A DNA stretch of 64,000 nucleotides from Synechococcus sp. MVIR-18-1 (GTDB lineage: Bacteria > Cyanobacteriota > Cyanobacteriia > PCC-6307 > Cyanobiaceae). The notes under the pieces were generated by a model. That model saw only the letters and a program-made list of their open reading frames with translations, was not told the origin of the DNA and made no database searches. Every line of letters begins with the position of its first letter. Within the stretch, counting starts at the first letter, position 1. The DNA lies in the NCBI RefSeq assembly GCF_014279835.1, contig NZ_CP047942.1, forward strand, positions 1,922,001 through 1,986,000. The letters run 5' to 3'. Made by a program: the position numbers and the translations under genes. This document shows, in pieces, positions 1 through 10,331 of the stretch.

Positions 1-1
1 C

Positions 2-109
2 ACTGCCGTCACGAAGTTAGATGGCCAGCCTTCCTCTCCTGAAAAAGTAAAAGCCCAGCAACTTTTCGAACGGGCTAGGGCGCGTGCCCAAGCGAGCCAA
101 CCAACTTAA
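2..109 (+). CDS. C-terminal end of an unknown protein (partial)
   Basis: An open frame enters from the left edge of the window and stops at a TAA (107-109), 28 bases before a strong terminator. The 35 visible residues are polar, rich in Ala, Arg, Gln and Lys, and look like a charged helical tail (QQLFERARARAQ). No family can be named from this tail. It is taken as coding because the frame is open and the terminator directly follows. The start lies outside the window. Confidence 0.5.
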   Translation, partial: TAVTKLDGQPSSPEKVKAQQLFERARARAQASQPT

Positions 110-136
110 GTTGTAGAAAACAACGATCGATTTCAT

Positions 137-164
137 AAAAGCACCCCTTTAAGGGTGCTTTTTT
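137..164 (+). terminator. Rho-independent terminator of the partial first gene
   Basis: A perfect 10-bp inverted repeat (AAAAGCACCC at 137-146, GGGTGCTTTT at 153-162) with a 6-base loop runs into a stretch of T. It sits 28 bases after the stop of the partial gene. Confidence 0.9.
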
Positions 165-187
165 GTGAATTAGGTTTTACTTTCGAA

Positions 188-220
188 GCTGTTTTTGCAA
201 TATGCAACATCAAAAACAGC
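188..220. repeat. Inverted repeat between convergent genes
   Basis: Two perfect 10-bp arms, GCTGTTTTTG (188-197) and CAAAAACAGC (211-220), flank a 13-base loop. The repeat lies between the two terminators that separate the first (+) gene from the Ycf65-like gene (-). It is not followed by a T-run on either strand, so its role is unknown. Confidence 0.6.
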
Positions 221-222
221 AT

Positions 223-246
223 TAAAAAGCCCCGTCGAAACGGGGC
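223..246 (-). terminator. Rho-independent terminator of the Ycf65-like gene
   Basis: Read on the minus strand, GCCCCG (246-241), a TTTCGA loop and CGGGGC (234-229) are followed by TTTTTA. It lies about 50 bases downstream of the stop of the PSRP-3/Ycf65 gene. Confidence 0.85.
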
Positions 247-298
247 GCGGGGCTAAGGCTAAAACCTGGATCACGGAACAACGAAAACAATCGTTGGA

Positions 299-1743
<1,445 letters not shown>

Positions 1744-1744
<1 letters not shown>

Positions 1745-2886
1745 TGCGCAAAGAGTGGCCCGTGCTTCTTGGAGCGGTCGTCCTAATCGGCCTCCAAACC
1801 ACCCATCTTCTGGATTGGCTCTTGCTGCAGTCGGCAACGCTCGTCTTGGGGGGATTAGGAGGACTCAGTCTTTTGATTTTGCTGCTGGCGAGGCGCATTG
1901 CCAGCCAAGCCGATCATCTCGCCGAAATGCTCGGTGAGCCGATTGGCACGCTTGTGCTGACAGGCTCCGTGATCCTGATTGAGCTGGCTCTGGTCACCAG
2001 CACCATGTTGAGCGGCGAGAGCAATCCCACCTTGGCAAGGGATTCGATGTTCTCGGTGTTGATGATTGTTCTCACCGGGGTGAAAGGAATCACCTTGATC
2101 TTGGCGTCACGCTTTCAAACATCTGGGTTCACGGAACCCTTCCGGCCAGAAGACATGGCCACCGTCAACCAGAGCGGTGCTTCCACCTACATCAACTTGA
2201 TCACGACGATGAGCGTGCTTGTGTTGGTGCTCCCTAATTTCAGCTCTGATAGCTCGGAAGCCAACTTTTCCCTTCCGATCAACTGGCTTCTCACCGTTGT
2301 GGCCATTGGGCTCTATGCAGCTTTCCTGCGCTTCCAAACCGGCTCCTATCGCAATCTGTTTCTTGAAGCCCCCAGGCAACTGGAGTTGCAGGAAACCGAA
2401 GCAACCAATGGGCTGCAGGAGGCAGCAGACGGCGACAACGACTCGGCGCTTCGTAGCGGTCTTCTCATGGCGATTGGCCTCTTGGTCTTGGTCCTGATCG
2501 CTGAATCCATGGGGAACTTGATCGAAGTGGGTATCACCGACCTCGGGCTCCCCAGCTCCCTGGGTGGTGTGTTGGTGGGCCTTCTCGTCGTGGCTCCGGA
2601 AGCTCTCAATGCATTCCAAGCTGCGAATCGAGGAGAGGTGCAACGGTCTCTCAATACGCTCTACGGATCGTCCTTATCCACTCTTTGCCTCACCGTTCCA
2701 GCGGTGCTCTTCATTGGAGAACTGACAAACACCAACGTGATCCTTGGGCTCAATCCGATGGAATCCGTATTGCTAGTTCTCACACTGATCCTGGTCCGCC
2801 CTCTGAGCGGCAGGGTCAGCGAACTCGATGGCCTGATGCTCTTATCCGTTGGTTTGGTCTGGATCTCACTGCAAGTGGTGAGCTAA
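1744..2886 (+). CDS. chaA: ChaA/y4hA-like ionic transporter (Ca2+ or Na+/H+ antiporter family)
   Basis: A 380-residue integral membrane protein of the calcium/cation antiporter superfamily. Two inverted alpha-repeat-like regions are visible. The first is about residues 60-120 (GEPIGTLVLTGSVILIELAL, then NPTLARD and VLMIVLTGVKG). The second is about 280-320 (APEALNAFQAANRGEVQRS, then YGSSLSTLCLTVPAVL). These match the ionic transporter y4hA/ChaA type, expected to export Ca2+ or Na+ in exchange for protons at the inner membrane. The start ATG overlaps the stop of the HAD gene (TGATG). A central acidic loop (about 215-235, QETEATNGLQEAADGDND) separates the halves. The transported ion is inferred from family only. 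Confidence 0.78.
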
Positions 2887-2892
2887 ACGTCA

Positions 2893-4230
2893 TCAGCGCT
2901 CCATCGAAGCAATGTCTTTCAAAGCCGTAGCCGTTAAAACCTCGTAGCCATCCTTGAGAACGGCAACATCATCTTCAATGCGAATGCCGATCCCTTTCCA
3001 GCGTTCGTCGATTTCAGGCTGACCATCCGGGACCGGTAGCCGGTCACTGACATAGAGACCAGGCTCCACTGTGAGCACCATGCCTGGATCAAGCTCCACA
3101 TGATGCTCACCAAGCCTGTAGGCACCAACGTCGTGCACATCCAAACCAAGCCAGTGCCCAGTGCGGTGCATATACAGATGGCGGTAGGCACCCTGCTCGA
3201 TGATCCCGTCTGCCTCTCCAGCCAAAAGGCCTAGATCCAGCAAACCATCGACAAGCTGGCGCAAAGCGGTCTGGTGCACCTCTTCCGCGGTTCCTCCAGG
3301 CCTAACGGTGGCAATAGCCGATTCCTGAGCGCTCAGAACAAGTTCATAGAGAGCTCGCTGTTCACCGCTGAAACGACCATTCACGGGAAAGGTGCGGGTG
3401 ATATCTCCGTTGTAGTAGTCACCGATTGAGCAGCCGGCGTCAATCAGCAACAGATCACCGTCTTTGAGCAGATCTTGATTGTCGATGTAATGCAGGACGC
3501 AAGCGTTATCTCCTCCTGCAACGATTGAGCCATAGGCAGGGCCCCTGGCCCCTTGATCAAGGAAGTGAAACTCGATCAGGGCTTGTACCTGTCGCTCGCT
3601 CATCCCAGGCTTTACTGCTGCACGCGCCAACTCATGAGCCTCCGCTGAGATGCGGCACGCTTCACGCATCCGATCGAGCTCCGCTGGATCTTTGCGCAAG
3701 CGCAGTTCATGCAAGACAGGGCAGGGCGCAACCAGCCCAAGAGCCGCGGCTCCCCGTCGCGAGGCGCGATCCAATTGTTCAGCCCAAACCTCGAGCACCA
3801 CGGACTCCACCGCCGGGTGATGTCCGGTACGGAAGGCGATGCCCTCAGCATCTTTCAGGTACCCACGCAGATGGGTGGCCAACTCAGAGCGCGGGTGAGC
3901 CACATCAGCGCCGAACTGATCCACCGCACCCTCGGTGCCCCAACGCCGTCCTGTCCACACCTCGGCCCCTGGCTCTCGAGGATTCACAAACAACACATAG
4001 CGCTCGCCTTCAGGCCGATGCGGCAAAAACAGGGCGACGGCATCCGGCTCATCAAATCCGGTGAGATACCAAAAGTCGCTGTTCTGACGAAAGGGCCACT
4101 CACAGTCGGCATGGTGTGTAACCAGAGTTGCCGCTGGAATCACAGCAGCCGCGCCGCCAAGATGGGCCATGAAGCGCTGACGGCGCTCGGCGTAACCCTG
4201 AGCATCAATAGGGAGAGAACTATGAACCAC
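2893..4230 (-). CDS. pepP: Xaa-Pro aminopeptidase (M24B metallopeptidase)
   Basis: A cytoplasmic peptidase that removes an N-terminal residue preceding proline. The N-terminal domain has DFWYLTGFDEPDA, and the C-terminal pita-bread fold has all metal ligands: DAGCSIGDYYNGDITR (two Asp), HRTGHWLGLDVHD (His), VEPGLY (Glu) and IRIEDDV (Glu). The start GTG at 4230 gives about 445 residues, the usual length. A TTG at 4272 would add 14 residues and leave only 11 bases before the divergent gene. The 3' end is convergent with the transporter gene, 6 bases apart. Confidence 0.93.
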   Translation of the reverse strand: MVHSSLPIDAQGYAERRQRFMAHLGGAAAVIPAATLVTHHADCEWPFRQNSDFWYLTGFDEPDAVALFLPHRPEGERYVLFVNPREPGAEVWTGRRWGTEGAVDQFGADVAHPRSELATHLRGYLKDAEGIAFRTGHHPAVESVVLEVWAEQLDRASRRGAAALGLVAPCPVLHELRLRKDPAELDRMREACRISAEAHELARAAVKPGMSERQVQALIEFHFLDQGARGPAYGSIVAGGDNACVLHYIDNQDLLKDGDLLLIDAGCSIGDYYNGDITRTFPVNGRFSGEQRALYELVLSAQESAIATVRPGGTAEEVHQTALRQLVDGLLDLGLLAGEADGIIEQGAYRHLYMHRTGHWLGLDVHDVGAYRLGEHHVELDPGMVLTVEPGLYVSDRLPVPDGQPEIDERWKGIGIRIEDDVAVLKDGYEVLTATALKDIASMER

Positions 4231-4283
4231 GACGGAGACAGGGCACCAGATAGACGTCAGGATGGCAGGCAAAGCATCCAGGC

Positions 4284-5297
4284 ATGACTCACGACCTGCT
4301 GATCCTGATTCTGCTGGTGGTCGTGGTCCTCACCGGATCCGCCTTGTGTTCTGGCGTCGAGGCGGCTCTGCTCTCCGTCAACCCTGTTCGCGTTGTCGAA
4401 CTCGCGGGTCGATCCAAACCTGTTGCCGGTGCTCGGCGCTTAGCCCAGCTCCGTCAGCGACTCGGCCGAACCCTGTCGGTGCTGGTGATTGCCAACAACG
4501 GCTTCAATATTTTCGGCAGTTTGATGCTCGGTGGATACGCCGCTTGGCTGTTCGAAGATATGGGGATCAGCGCGGTGGCTCTCCCTCTCTTCTCCATCGG
4601 TCTCACCGTGCTGGTGATTCTTTTAGGAGAAATTCTCCCCAAGGCGATCGGCACCCGACTGGCGCTGCCTGTCTCCCTCGCTAGTGCACCGGTTTTGCAC
4701 CTGCTTGGCGTTCTGATGCGTCCGCTCGTTCTTCTGCTGGAGAGACTGCTGCCGGCCATTACTCAGGAAAGTGAACTCAATACCGACGAAGAGGAGATTC
4801 GACTGCTGGCCCGGATGGGATCCCAAACCGGCCAAATCGAAGCGGATGAGGCGGCGATGATCGCCAAGGTGTTCCAGCTCAACGACCTCACCGCGAGGGA
4901 TTTGATGACACCAAGGGTTGCTGCTCCGAGCCTGGACGGTGCAAGCACATTGCTGCAGCTAAGGTCTGCCCTACTCGAAAACGAAGCCCAATGGTGGGTG
5001 GTCTTAGGTGATGCGGTGGACAAGGTTTTAGGTGTCGCCAGTCGCGATCGATTGTTGGCGGCACTCGTCCAAAACCAAGGTCAACTCACCCCAGCAGATC
5101 TGAGCGAACCCGTCGAATTTGTGCCTGAAATGATTCGCGCCGATCGATTACTAACAGCCTTCCGTCGCGATAACAGCGGGGTCAGAGTTGTGGTGGATGA
5201 ATTCGGAGGGTTTGTTGGCGTCATTGGCCCTGATGCAGTTCTGGCCGTGCTCGCTGGCTGGTGGCGCAAGTCAGCAGGAGCCAATGGGGCGTCATGA
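4284..5297 (+). CDS. CNNM/CorC (HlyC) family membrane protein with CBS domains
   Basis: The first ~180 residues form a DUF21/CNNM membrane domain (hydrophobic segments, ANNGFNIFGSLMLGGYAAW, ILLGEILPKAIGTR). The second half is a cytoplasmic CBS-pair region, starting near DLMTPRVA and ending near VVDEFGGFVGVIG. The family includes Mg2+/Co2+ transport proteins such as CorC/MpfA. No CorC_HlyC C-terminal domain is evident, so it is a short form (337 residues). It overlaps the following GTPase gene by 4 bases (ATGA), which points to one operon running through nadE. The ion is not determined by the sequence. Confidence 0.88.
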   Translation: MTHDLLILILLVVVVLTGSALCSGVEAALLSVNPVRVVELAGRSKPVAGARRLAQLRQRLGRTLSVLVIANNGFNIFGSLMLGGYAAWLFEDMGISAVALPLFSIGLTVLVILLGEILPKAIGTRLALPVSLASAPVLHLLGVLMRPLVLLLERLLPAITQESELNTDEEEIRLLARMGSQTGQIEADEAAMIAKVFQLNDLTARDLMTPRVAAPSLDGASTLLQLRSALLENEAQWWVVLGDAVDKVLGVASRDRLLAALVQNQGQLTPADLSEPVEFVPEMIRADRLLTAFRRDNSGVRVVVDEFGGFVGVIGPDAVLAVLAGWWRKSAGANGAS

Positions 5298-6643
5298 CGA
5301 CGTCCTCGCCTCCATCCACTACGGAGCGGTGCCTCTCACTGCTACAAACCTGGAGATCTCAGCTCCAGCTCAATCGCCGAGAACAAACCGTGTTGGCGGG
5401 CTCGCTCAGGAGCTTGGACCTGCAATTGGACCGCCTGTCGAATCGCAACCTGCGCGTCGCGGTCTTCGGCCGCGTGGGAGTGGGGAAATCAAGCCTCGTC
5501 AATGCCCTGATCGGCCAAGAACTCCTGGCCACTGACGTAGCTCACGGCTGCACCAGACAGCAACAAGCTTTGCCTTGGACGATCTCCATTCCTGGTCTCA
5601 ACACGGTCGAACTCGTCGACACGCCAGGAATCGATGAGGTTGCAGCAGCGGCGCGTGCGCGACTGGCAGCGCGGGTAGCCCTGCAGTCCGATCTTGTGCT
5701 GCTTGTGTTGGATGCCGACATCAGCAGGGTTGAGCTCGATGCCTTGGAGACCTTGATGAGCAGTGGAAAACCGGTCCTTCCGGTGCTGAACCGCAGTGAT
5801 TGTTGTCCCCCAGAACAACTCGAGTGCCTCCTGCAAAGCATCAGCCAAAGGATCCAGGAGCGTTGCTATCGCAACCATCGCGCGAAAATCCCTCAACCGA
5901 TTTCCGTTTCAGCAGCCCCTCGCAAAGCCTGCCAACAGTCCGACGGCAGGGTTCGCAGCGAGCGCCAACCAGCGGTCGTGAACCCGCTATGCACTGCTGT
6001 GATCCATCTGCTGCAAGAGCAAGGCCAAGCCCTCTTGGCCTTGAATGCGCTCCGTCAAGCAGAACGGCTCCAACAACAACTGGAACTCGGTCGACTGGAG
6101 CGCCGACGACATGATGCGCAAAGCCTGATCGGCCGCTACGCAGCGCTCAAGGCCACAGGGGTTGCAGCCAATCCTCTGGTGTTACTCGATCTAGCCGGAG
6201 GTATGGCCTGCGATACCGCCCTGGTGGTGCAGCTTTGCAAGCTCTATGACCTGCCGATGGGAGGACCAGCAGCACGACGGCTGATGCAACGGCTCTCGGG
6301 GCATAACGCCATGTTGGGAGGCGTCCAACTGGGACTTCAGCTGGCGCTCTCGGGTCTTCGACAGCTGTTGCTCATCGCTGCCCCTTTTTCCGGGGGATTA
6401 AGCCTCGGTCCAGCTGCGCCCGTCGCCTTAGCCCAGGCGGCTCTCGCTGTGCACACAACGCGCAGGACTGGCCGGCTCACAGCACGCTGGCTGGTCGATC
6501 AACGCGGTCGAGGGCGGCGGGGCAATCCAGCACCGACAACCCTCATGCGACGCCTTATTCGCAGCGATACCAACATGCAACGCCTGATTGCAGATTGGCC
6601 ACAGCCATCAAGTCGGCCCCGGCGCGACGGGCTCCTGCCATGA
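5294..6643 (+). CDS. Era/MnmE-like GTPase with hydrophobic C-terminal (DUF697-like) region
   Basis: A 449-residue GTP-binding protein. Motifs: G1 GRVGVGKSS (59-67), G3 DTPG (109-112) and G4 NRSD (166-169, a variant of NKxD). The C-terminal half (about 300-420) is Ala/Leu/Gly rich with likely membrane-associated segments (LALSGLRQLLLIAAPFSGG) similar to YcjF/DUF697 proteins. The ATG overlaps the stop of the CNNM gene by 4 bases and its own stop overlaps nadD by 4 bases. An alternative start at 5261 would overlap more. No specific role is known; placement between a membrane transporter and NAD genes is the only context. Confidence 0.85.
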   Translation: MTTSSPPSTTERCLSLLQTWRSQLQLNRREQTVLAGSLRSLDLQLDRLSNRNLRVAVFGRVGVGKSSLVNALIGQELLATDVAHGCTRQQQALPWTISIPGLNTVELVDTPGIDEVAAAARARLAARVALQSDLVLLVLDADISRVELDALETLMSSGKPVLPVLNRSDCCPPEQLECLLQSISQRIQERCYRNHRAKIPQPISVSAAPRKACQQSDGRVRSERQPAVVNPLCTAVIHLLQEQGQALLALNALRQAERLQQQLELGRLERRRHDAQSLIGRYAALKATGVAANPLVLLDLAGGMACDTALVVQLCKLYDLPMGGPAARRLMQRLSGHNAMLGGVQLGLQLALSGLRQLLLIAAPFSGGLSLGPAAPVALAQAALAVHTTRRTGRLTARWLVDQRGRGRRGNPAPTTLMRRLIRSDTNMQRLIADWPQPSSRPRRDGLLP

Positions 6644-7218
6644 CCGCAACCATCGCCCTGCTTGGCACCAGCGCTGATCCACCAACGCTCGGGCATCAGG
6701 GTCTCCTCGAGGGCCTTTTAGATCACTTTCAACGTGTCGCAACCTGGGCTAGCGACAACCCAATGAAACGCCACGATGCCTGCCTAGAGCTCCGCAGCGA
6801 GCTGCTCCAGGCCTTGGTCATGGCCATCGACAATCCACGGTTGAGCATCGACCAAACACTCAGTAGCCCATACACCATCACCACGGTTGAACGTGCAGCA
6901 CGTCTGTGGCCCCATCACGAGCTCTGCTTTGTTGTGGGCAGTGATCTGGCTGCTCAGATCCCCCATTGGAAGCAAAGCGAGCTTTGGCTCAAGCGCTGCC
7001 GGCTGGGAGTCGTGCCGCGAAAGGGTTGGCCGCTGGAGCCCCAACACCTCGAAGGACTCCGCCACCTCGGTGCACAGATCACTGTGCTGCCCTTGGAGAT
7101 TCCTGAAACAGCCAGCTCAAGCATTCGCAAGACGAGTAAGGCGGATCAAATCCCAAAACCGCTCTGGCCCCTCCTTTTGCAGCACAATCTTTATGGACTC
7201 CAAGACGCTCCCTCCTGA
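6640..7218 (+). CDS. nadD: Nicotinate-nucleotide adenylyltransferase
   Basis: This is a nucleotidyl transferase of about 192 residues that joins nicotinate mononucleotide and ATP in NAD synthesis. The nucleotide-binding motif is GTSADPPTLGHQ, a variant of GxFDPxHxGH. The region YTITTVE and the segment CFVVGSDLAAQIPHWK fit NadD, and the C-terminal SSSIRKT stands for the usual ISSTxIR. The ATG (6640) overlaps the GTPase stop by 4 bases. nadE follows 6 bases after the stop, so two consecutive steps of NAD synthesis are co-expressed. Confidence 0.9.
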   Translation: MTATIALLGTSADPPTLGHQGLLEGLLDHFQRVATWASDNPMKRHDACLELRSELLQALVMAIDNPRLSIDQTLSSPYTITTVERAARLWPHHELCFVVGSDLAAQIPHWKQSELWLKRCRLGVVPRKGWPLEPQHLEGLRHLGAQITVLPLEIPETASSSIRKTSKADQIPKPLWPLLLQHNLYGLQDAPS

Positions 7219-7224
7219 ACTGCC

Positions 7225-8946
7225 ATGCGCATCGCCCTGGCCCAGACCAATCCTCTGGTGGGCGATCTGTCCGGGAACGCCAAACGGCTACTAGAGGCTT
7301 GTCTCAAAATCAGCCAGCAGGCGCAGGGCACTTCCCCCGCGTTAGTGGTGAGCCCAGAACTTTCCCTTTGGGGCTACCCACCTCGAGACCTGCTGTTAAG
7401 TCCTGAGCATCTTCAGCAGCAAAGCGAGGCCCTCAATCAGCTGCAACAGGGACTCAGCCATGCCCTGCCGCAAACGGCCCTGCTGGTAGGGGTTGTGGAG
7501 CCTGCTCCAGACCAGCAGCATCCACGACTCTTCAATGCGGTAGCCCTGGTGGAGGCAAACGGTTGGCGTGTTGTAGCCCGCAAACAACTCCTCCCCACCT
7601 ATGACGTCTTTGATGAATCGCGGTATTTCAGGCCTGCCAACCAACCCAGTGTTCTGAGCTTTCAAGCCGAAGGACAGCATTGGCGCCTAGGGATCACCAT
7701 CTGCGAAGACCTCTGGGTTGAGGACGCGCTTCAAACACAACGCCTGGTGGGACCGGATCCAATCGCCAACCTCATCCCAGAGCAAGTGGATATGTTGCTG
7801 AACCTCTCCGCGTCCCCTTTCGGCAGAACCAAAGCATCGATCCGGCATCAGCTCGCCGCCCGCGCCGCCAAACGTCTTCATTGCCCAGTGATTTATGTGA
7901 ACCAGGTGGGCGGCAATGACGAGTTGGTGTTCGATGGCGGCAGTTTCGTGATGGCAGCTACCGGTGAGGTGGAATTGCAACTTCCGGCCTGCCGTGAAGC
8001 CATCGATTGCTGGGACAGCAGCAATCCCAGTTCTGAAACAACCACAGGTACGACATACCCCTCGGAAAGCGCAGATCTCGAGCAACTGTTCAAGGCCCTT
8101 GTGCTGGGCGTACATGACTACGCCGATAAATGCGGTTTTCAACGCGCCCTGCTCGGTCTTAGTGGCGGCATCGACTCAGCGCTTGTGGCTGTGATTGCGG
8201 CAGCGGCACTCGGATCAGATCGCGTGCAGGCAATGCTGATGCCCTCTCCTTGGAGCTCTGATGGGTCCATTGATGATGCAGAAGCGCTTGCAAACCGTCT
8301 GGGGGCTTCCACTAAAACAGTGCCGATTCAAGGCTTGATGCAGGGCTTTGAAGCAAGCCTCACCCCAGCACTGGATCAAGCCCCATCGGGCATTACGGCG
8401 GAAAATCTGCAATCGCGCATTCGAGGCACCTTGCTCATGGCCGTTGCCAATCAACAAGGGCAGCTCTTGCTTGCGACGGGCAACAAATCAGAACTTGCCG
8501 TGGGGTACTGCACCCTTTACGGCGACATGAATGGCGGGCTGGCAGTGATCGGTGATCTCTATAAGTCAACGGTGTTTTCCCTCTGCCGCTGGTTAGACAG
8601 CCCTGATGCCATGGGGTGTCGCAAAGAGCTTGGCCTTCCAGAGCACAGCGACTTGATCGGACCGGAGATCCTGAACAAGCCGCCTAGCGCGGAGCTACGT
8701 CCTGACCAACAAGACAGTGACTCGCTTCCCGACTACGCAACACTCGATCCACTTCTGAATGATCTGATCGAAAAGCACAGTTCAGGCGCTCAATTGATCG
8801 CAGCTGGACATGATCCGGCTGACGTGAAACGGATTGAGAAACTCTTTCGACGCGCGGAATTTAAACGCCGCCAAGCTCCTCCAGTCTTGAAAGTGAGCCG
8901 ACAGGCCTTTGGGACTGGTTGGAGGCTCCCAATCGCCGCCCGCTGA
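7225..8946 (+). CDS. nadE: Glutamine-dependent NAD+ synthetase
   Basis: A two-domain enzyme of 573 residues. The N-terminal nitrilase-type glutaminase (about 1-270) carries the Glu-Lys-Cys triad in SPELSLWGYPPRD, RKQLLPTYDVFDE and ITICEDLW. The C-terminal synthetase (about 290-573) has the P-loop LGLSGGIDSAL and ATGNKSELAVGYCTLYGD. It amidates nicotinate adenine dinucleotide using ammonia from glutamine. It follows nadD by 6 bases. Length and motifs are normal. Confidence 0.96.
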   Translation: MRIALAQTNPLVGDLSGNAKRLLEACLKISQQAQGTSPALVVSPELSLWGYPPRDLLLSPEHLQQQSEALNQLQQGLSHALPQTALLVGVVEPAPDQQHPRLFNAVALVEANGWRVVARKQLLPTYDVFDESRYFRPANQPSVLSFQAEGQHWRLGITICEDLWVEDALQTQRLVGPDPIANLIPEQVDMLLNLSASPFGRTKASIRHQLAARAAKRLHCPVIYVNQVGGNDELVFDGGSFVMAATGEVELQLPACREAIDCWDSSNPSSETTTGTTYPSESADLEQLFKALVLGVHDYADKCGFQRALLGLSGGIDSALVAVIAAAALGSDRVQAMLMPSPWSSDGSIDDAEALANRLGASTKTVPIQGLMQGFEASLTPALDQAPSGITAENLQSRIRGTLLMAVANQQGQLLLATGNKSELAVGYCTLYGDMNGGLAVIGDLYKSTVFSLCRWLDSPDAMGCRKELGLPEHSDLIGPEILNKPPSAELRPDQQDSDSLPDYATLDPLLNDLIEKHSSGAQLIAAGHDPADVKRIEKLFRRAEFKRRQAPPVLKVSRQAFGTGWRLPIAAR

Positions 8947-9016
8947 TTTCAAGACACTTAGACCAGTGGCCAATCCGGCCAAGCAGGGTCAGATTGAAGA
9001 ATCGTCTTCGGCAGCC

Positions 9017-10156
9017 ATGGCCCAATCCGTACTGACGGCTCCGATGGCCACCATCGGAGTCCCAAAAGAAATCAAGGTTGATGAGCAACGCGTCGCGCTC
9101 ACACCCGATGCTGTCAAAGAGCTCGTGACCCACGGACTGGAGGTGCGGATCCAGAGCGGTGCCGGTTCCGGCGCAGGAATTGATGATGAGGCCTTCGCGG
9201 CTGCAGGCGCACAGATCGTGGACCAAGAACAAGCTTGGGGCGCTCACTTGGTCGTAAAGGTGAAAGAACCGCAGCCTGAAGAATTCCGCTTTTTACGGAA
9301 TGACATGGTGCTGTTCACATACCTGCACCTAGCGGCATACCCAGAGGTGGGCGAGGCCCTTCTTGCCGCTGGCACCACGGGCGTTGCCTACGAAACAGTG
9401 CAACTAGAAAACGGAACCCTGCCACTGCTGGCGCCGATGAGCGAAATCGCTGGCAGGCTTGCCGCACAAGTAGGGGCTCGATTGCTCGAGCGCCCGCAAG
9501 GAGGCCGAGGGGTACTGATCGGAGGTTGCACTGGTGTGCAACCAGCCCGCGTGGTGGTTCTTGGTGCAGGCACCGTGGGTTGGAACGCGGCACGTCTGGC
9601 GGCTGCCATGGATGCCGAAGTGATGCTTCTAGATCGCTCTCCCGAACGGTTGCGCAGCCTGGAGGCCTATCGGAGCGGACGCCTGATGAGCATTGTGAGC
9701 AGCCGCGGGCTCCTCGAGAGACTGATCCCCACTGCTGATCTTCTGATTGGAGCCGTTTTGACGCCTGGAGGCAGGGCACCAACGCTGGTGGATGAAGAGA
9801 TGGTGAAAGGGATGAAACCAGGCTCAGCAATCGTTGATGTGGCCATCGATCAAGGAGGCTGCATCGCCACAAGCCGCGAGACAACGCATACAAACCCCAC
9901 CGTGACCATCCACGGTGTTCAGCATTACGCCGTAGGCAACATGCCCGGCGCCGTGCCGTTCACCTCCACCGAAGCCCTCGTGAGCGTGACCTTGCCTTAC
10001 ATCGTTGGCATCGCAGGGCGCGGCTTGGAGGAGGCGGTGACAGAACGGCCTGAATTGCTTTCTGGTCTCAATACGGTGCAGGGCTCTGTTTGCCATCCAG
10101 GTGTCGCCAAAGCACTCGATGTGCCACCTCGTCATCCCATGGCCTGCTTGCGCTAA
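9017..10156 (+). CDS. ald: Alanine dehydrogenase
   Basis: A 379-residue NAD-dependent enzyme interconverting L-alanine and pyruvate plus ammonia. It begins GVPKEIKVDEQRVALTP, the family signature, and has the NAD-binding loop VVLGAGTVGWNAARLA with the acidic LLDRS following. Substrate-binding region VKVKEPQPEE and HTNPTVTIHGVQHYAVGNMPGAVP are intact. The start ATG 9017 (MAQSVLT) is preferred; ATG 9044 is the alternative. It lies 70 bases after nadE and may be part of the same transcript. Confidence 0.95.
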   Translation: MAQSVLTAPMATIGVPKEIKVDEQRVALTPDAVKELVTHGLEVRIQSGAGSGAGIDDEAFAAAGAQIVDQEQAWGAHLVVKVKEPQPEEFRFLRNDMVLFTYLHLAAYPEVGEALLAAGTTGVAYETVQLENGTLPLLAPMSEIAGRLAAQVGARLLERPQGGRGVLIGGCTGVQPARVVVLGAGTVGWNAARLAAAMDAEVMLLDRSPERLRSLEAYRSGRLMSIVSSRGLLERLIPTADLLIGAVLTPGGRAPTLVDEEMVKGMKPGSAIVDVAIDQGGCIATSRETTHTNPTVTIHGVQHYAVGNMPGAVPFTSTEALVSVTLPYIVGIAGRGLEEAVTERPELLSGLNTVQGSVCHPGVAKALDVPPRHPMACLR

Positions 10157-10331
10157 TCAAGATCTGCTTTTTTTCTGGACAAAAACGATCTTCAAGACGC
10201 AAAAAATAGCGCAAATCGAGCGCAGATATAGCACACAATTAGATAGCTTCCGACAGATAACTTTTAATGCATAATTACCAACGGATAACATCCAACAGAA
10301 GGCTTCCAGTCAAGGTCAAAAGGTCACAGAC

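Noticed and set aside
3525-4064. Plus-strand frame of 179 codons opposite pepP
   Set aside because: Antisense to the conserved pepP catalytic domain; arginine/proline-rich, no family.
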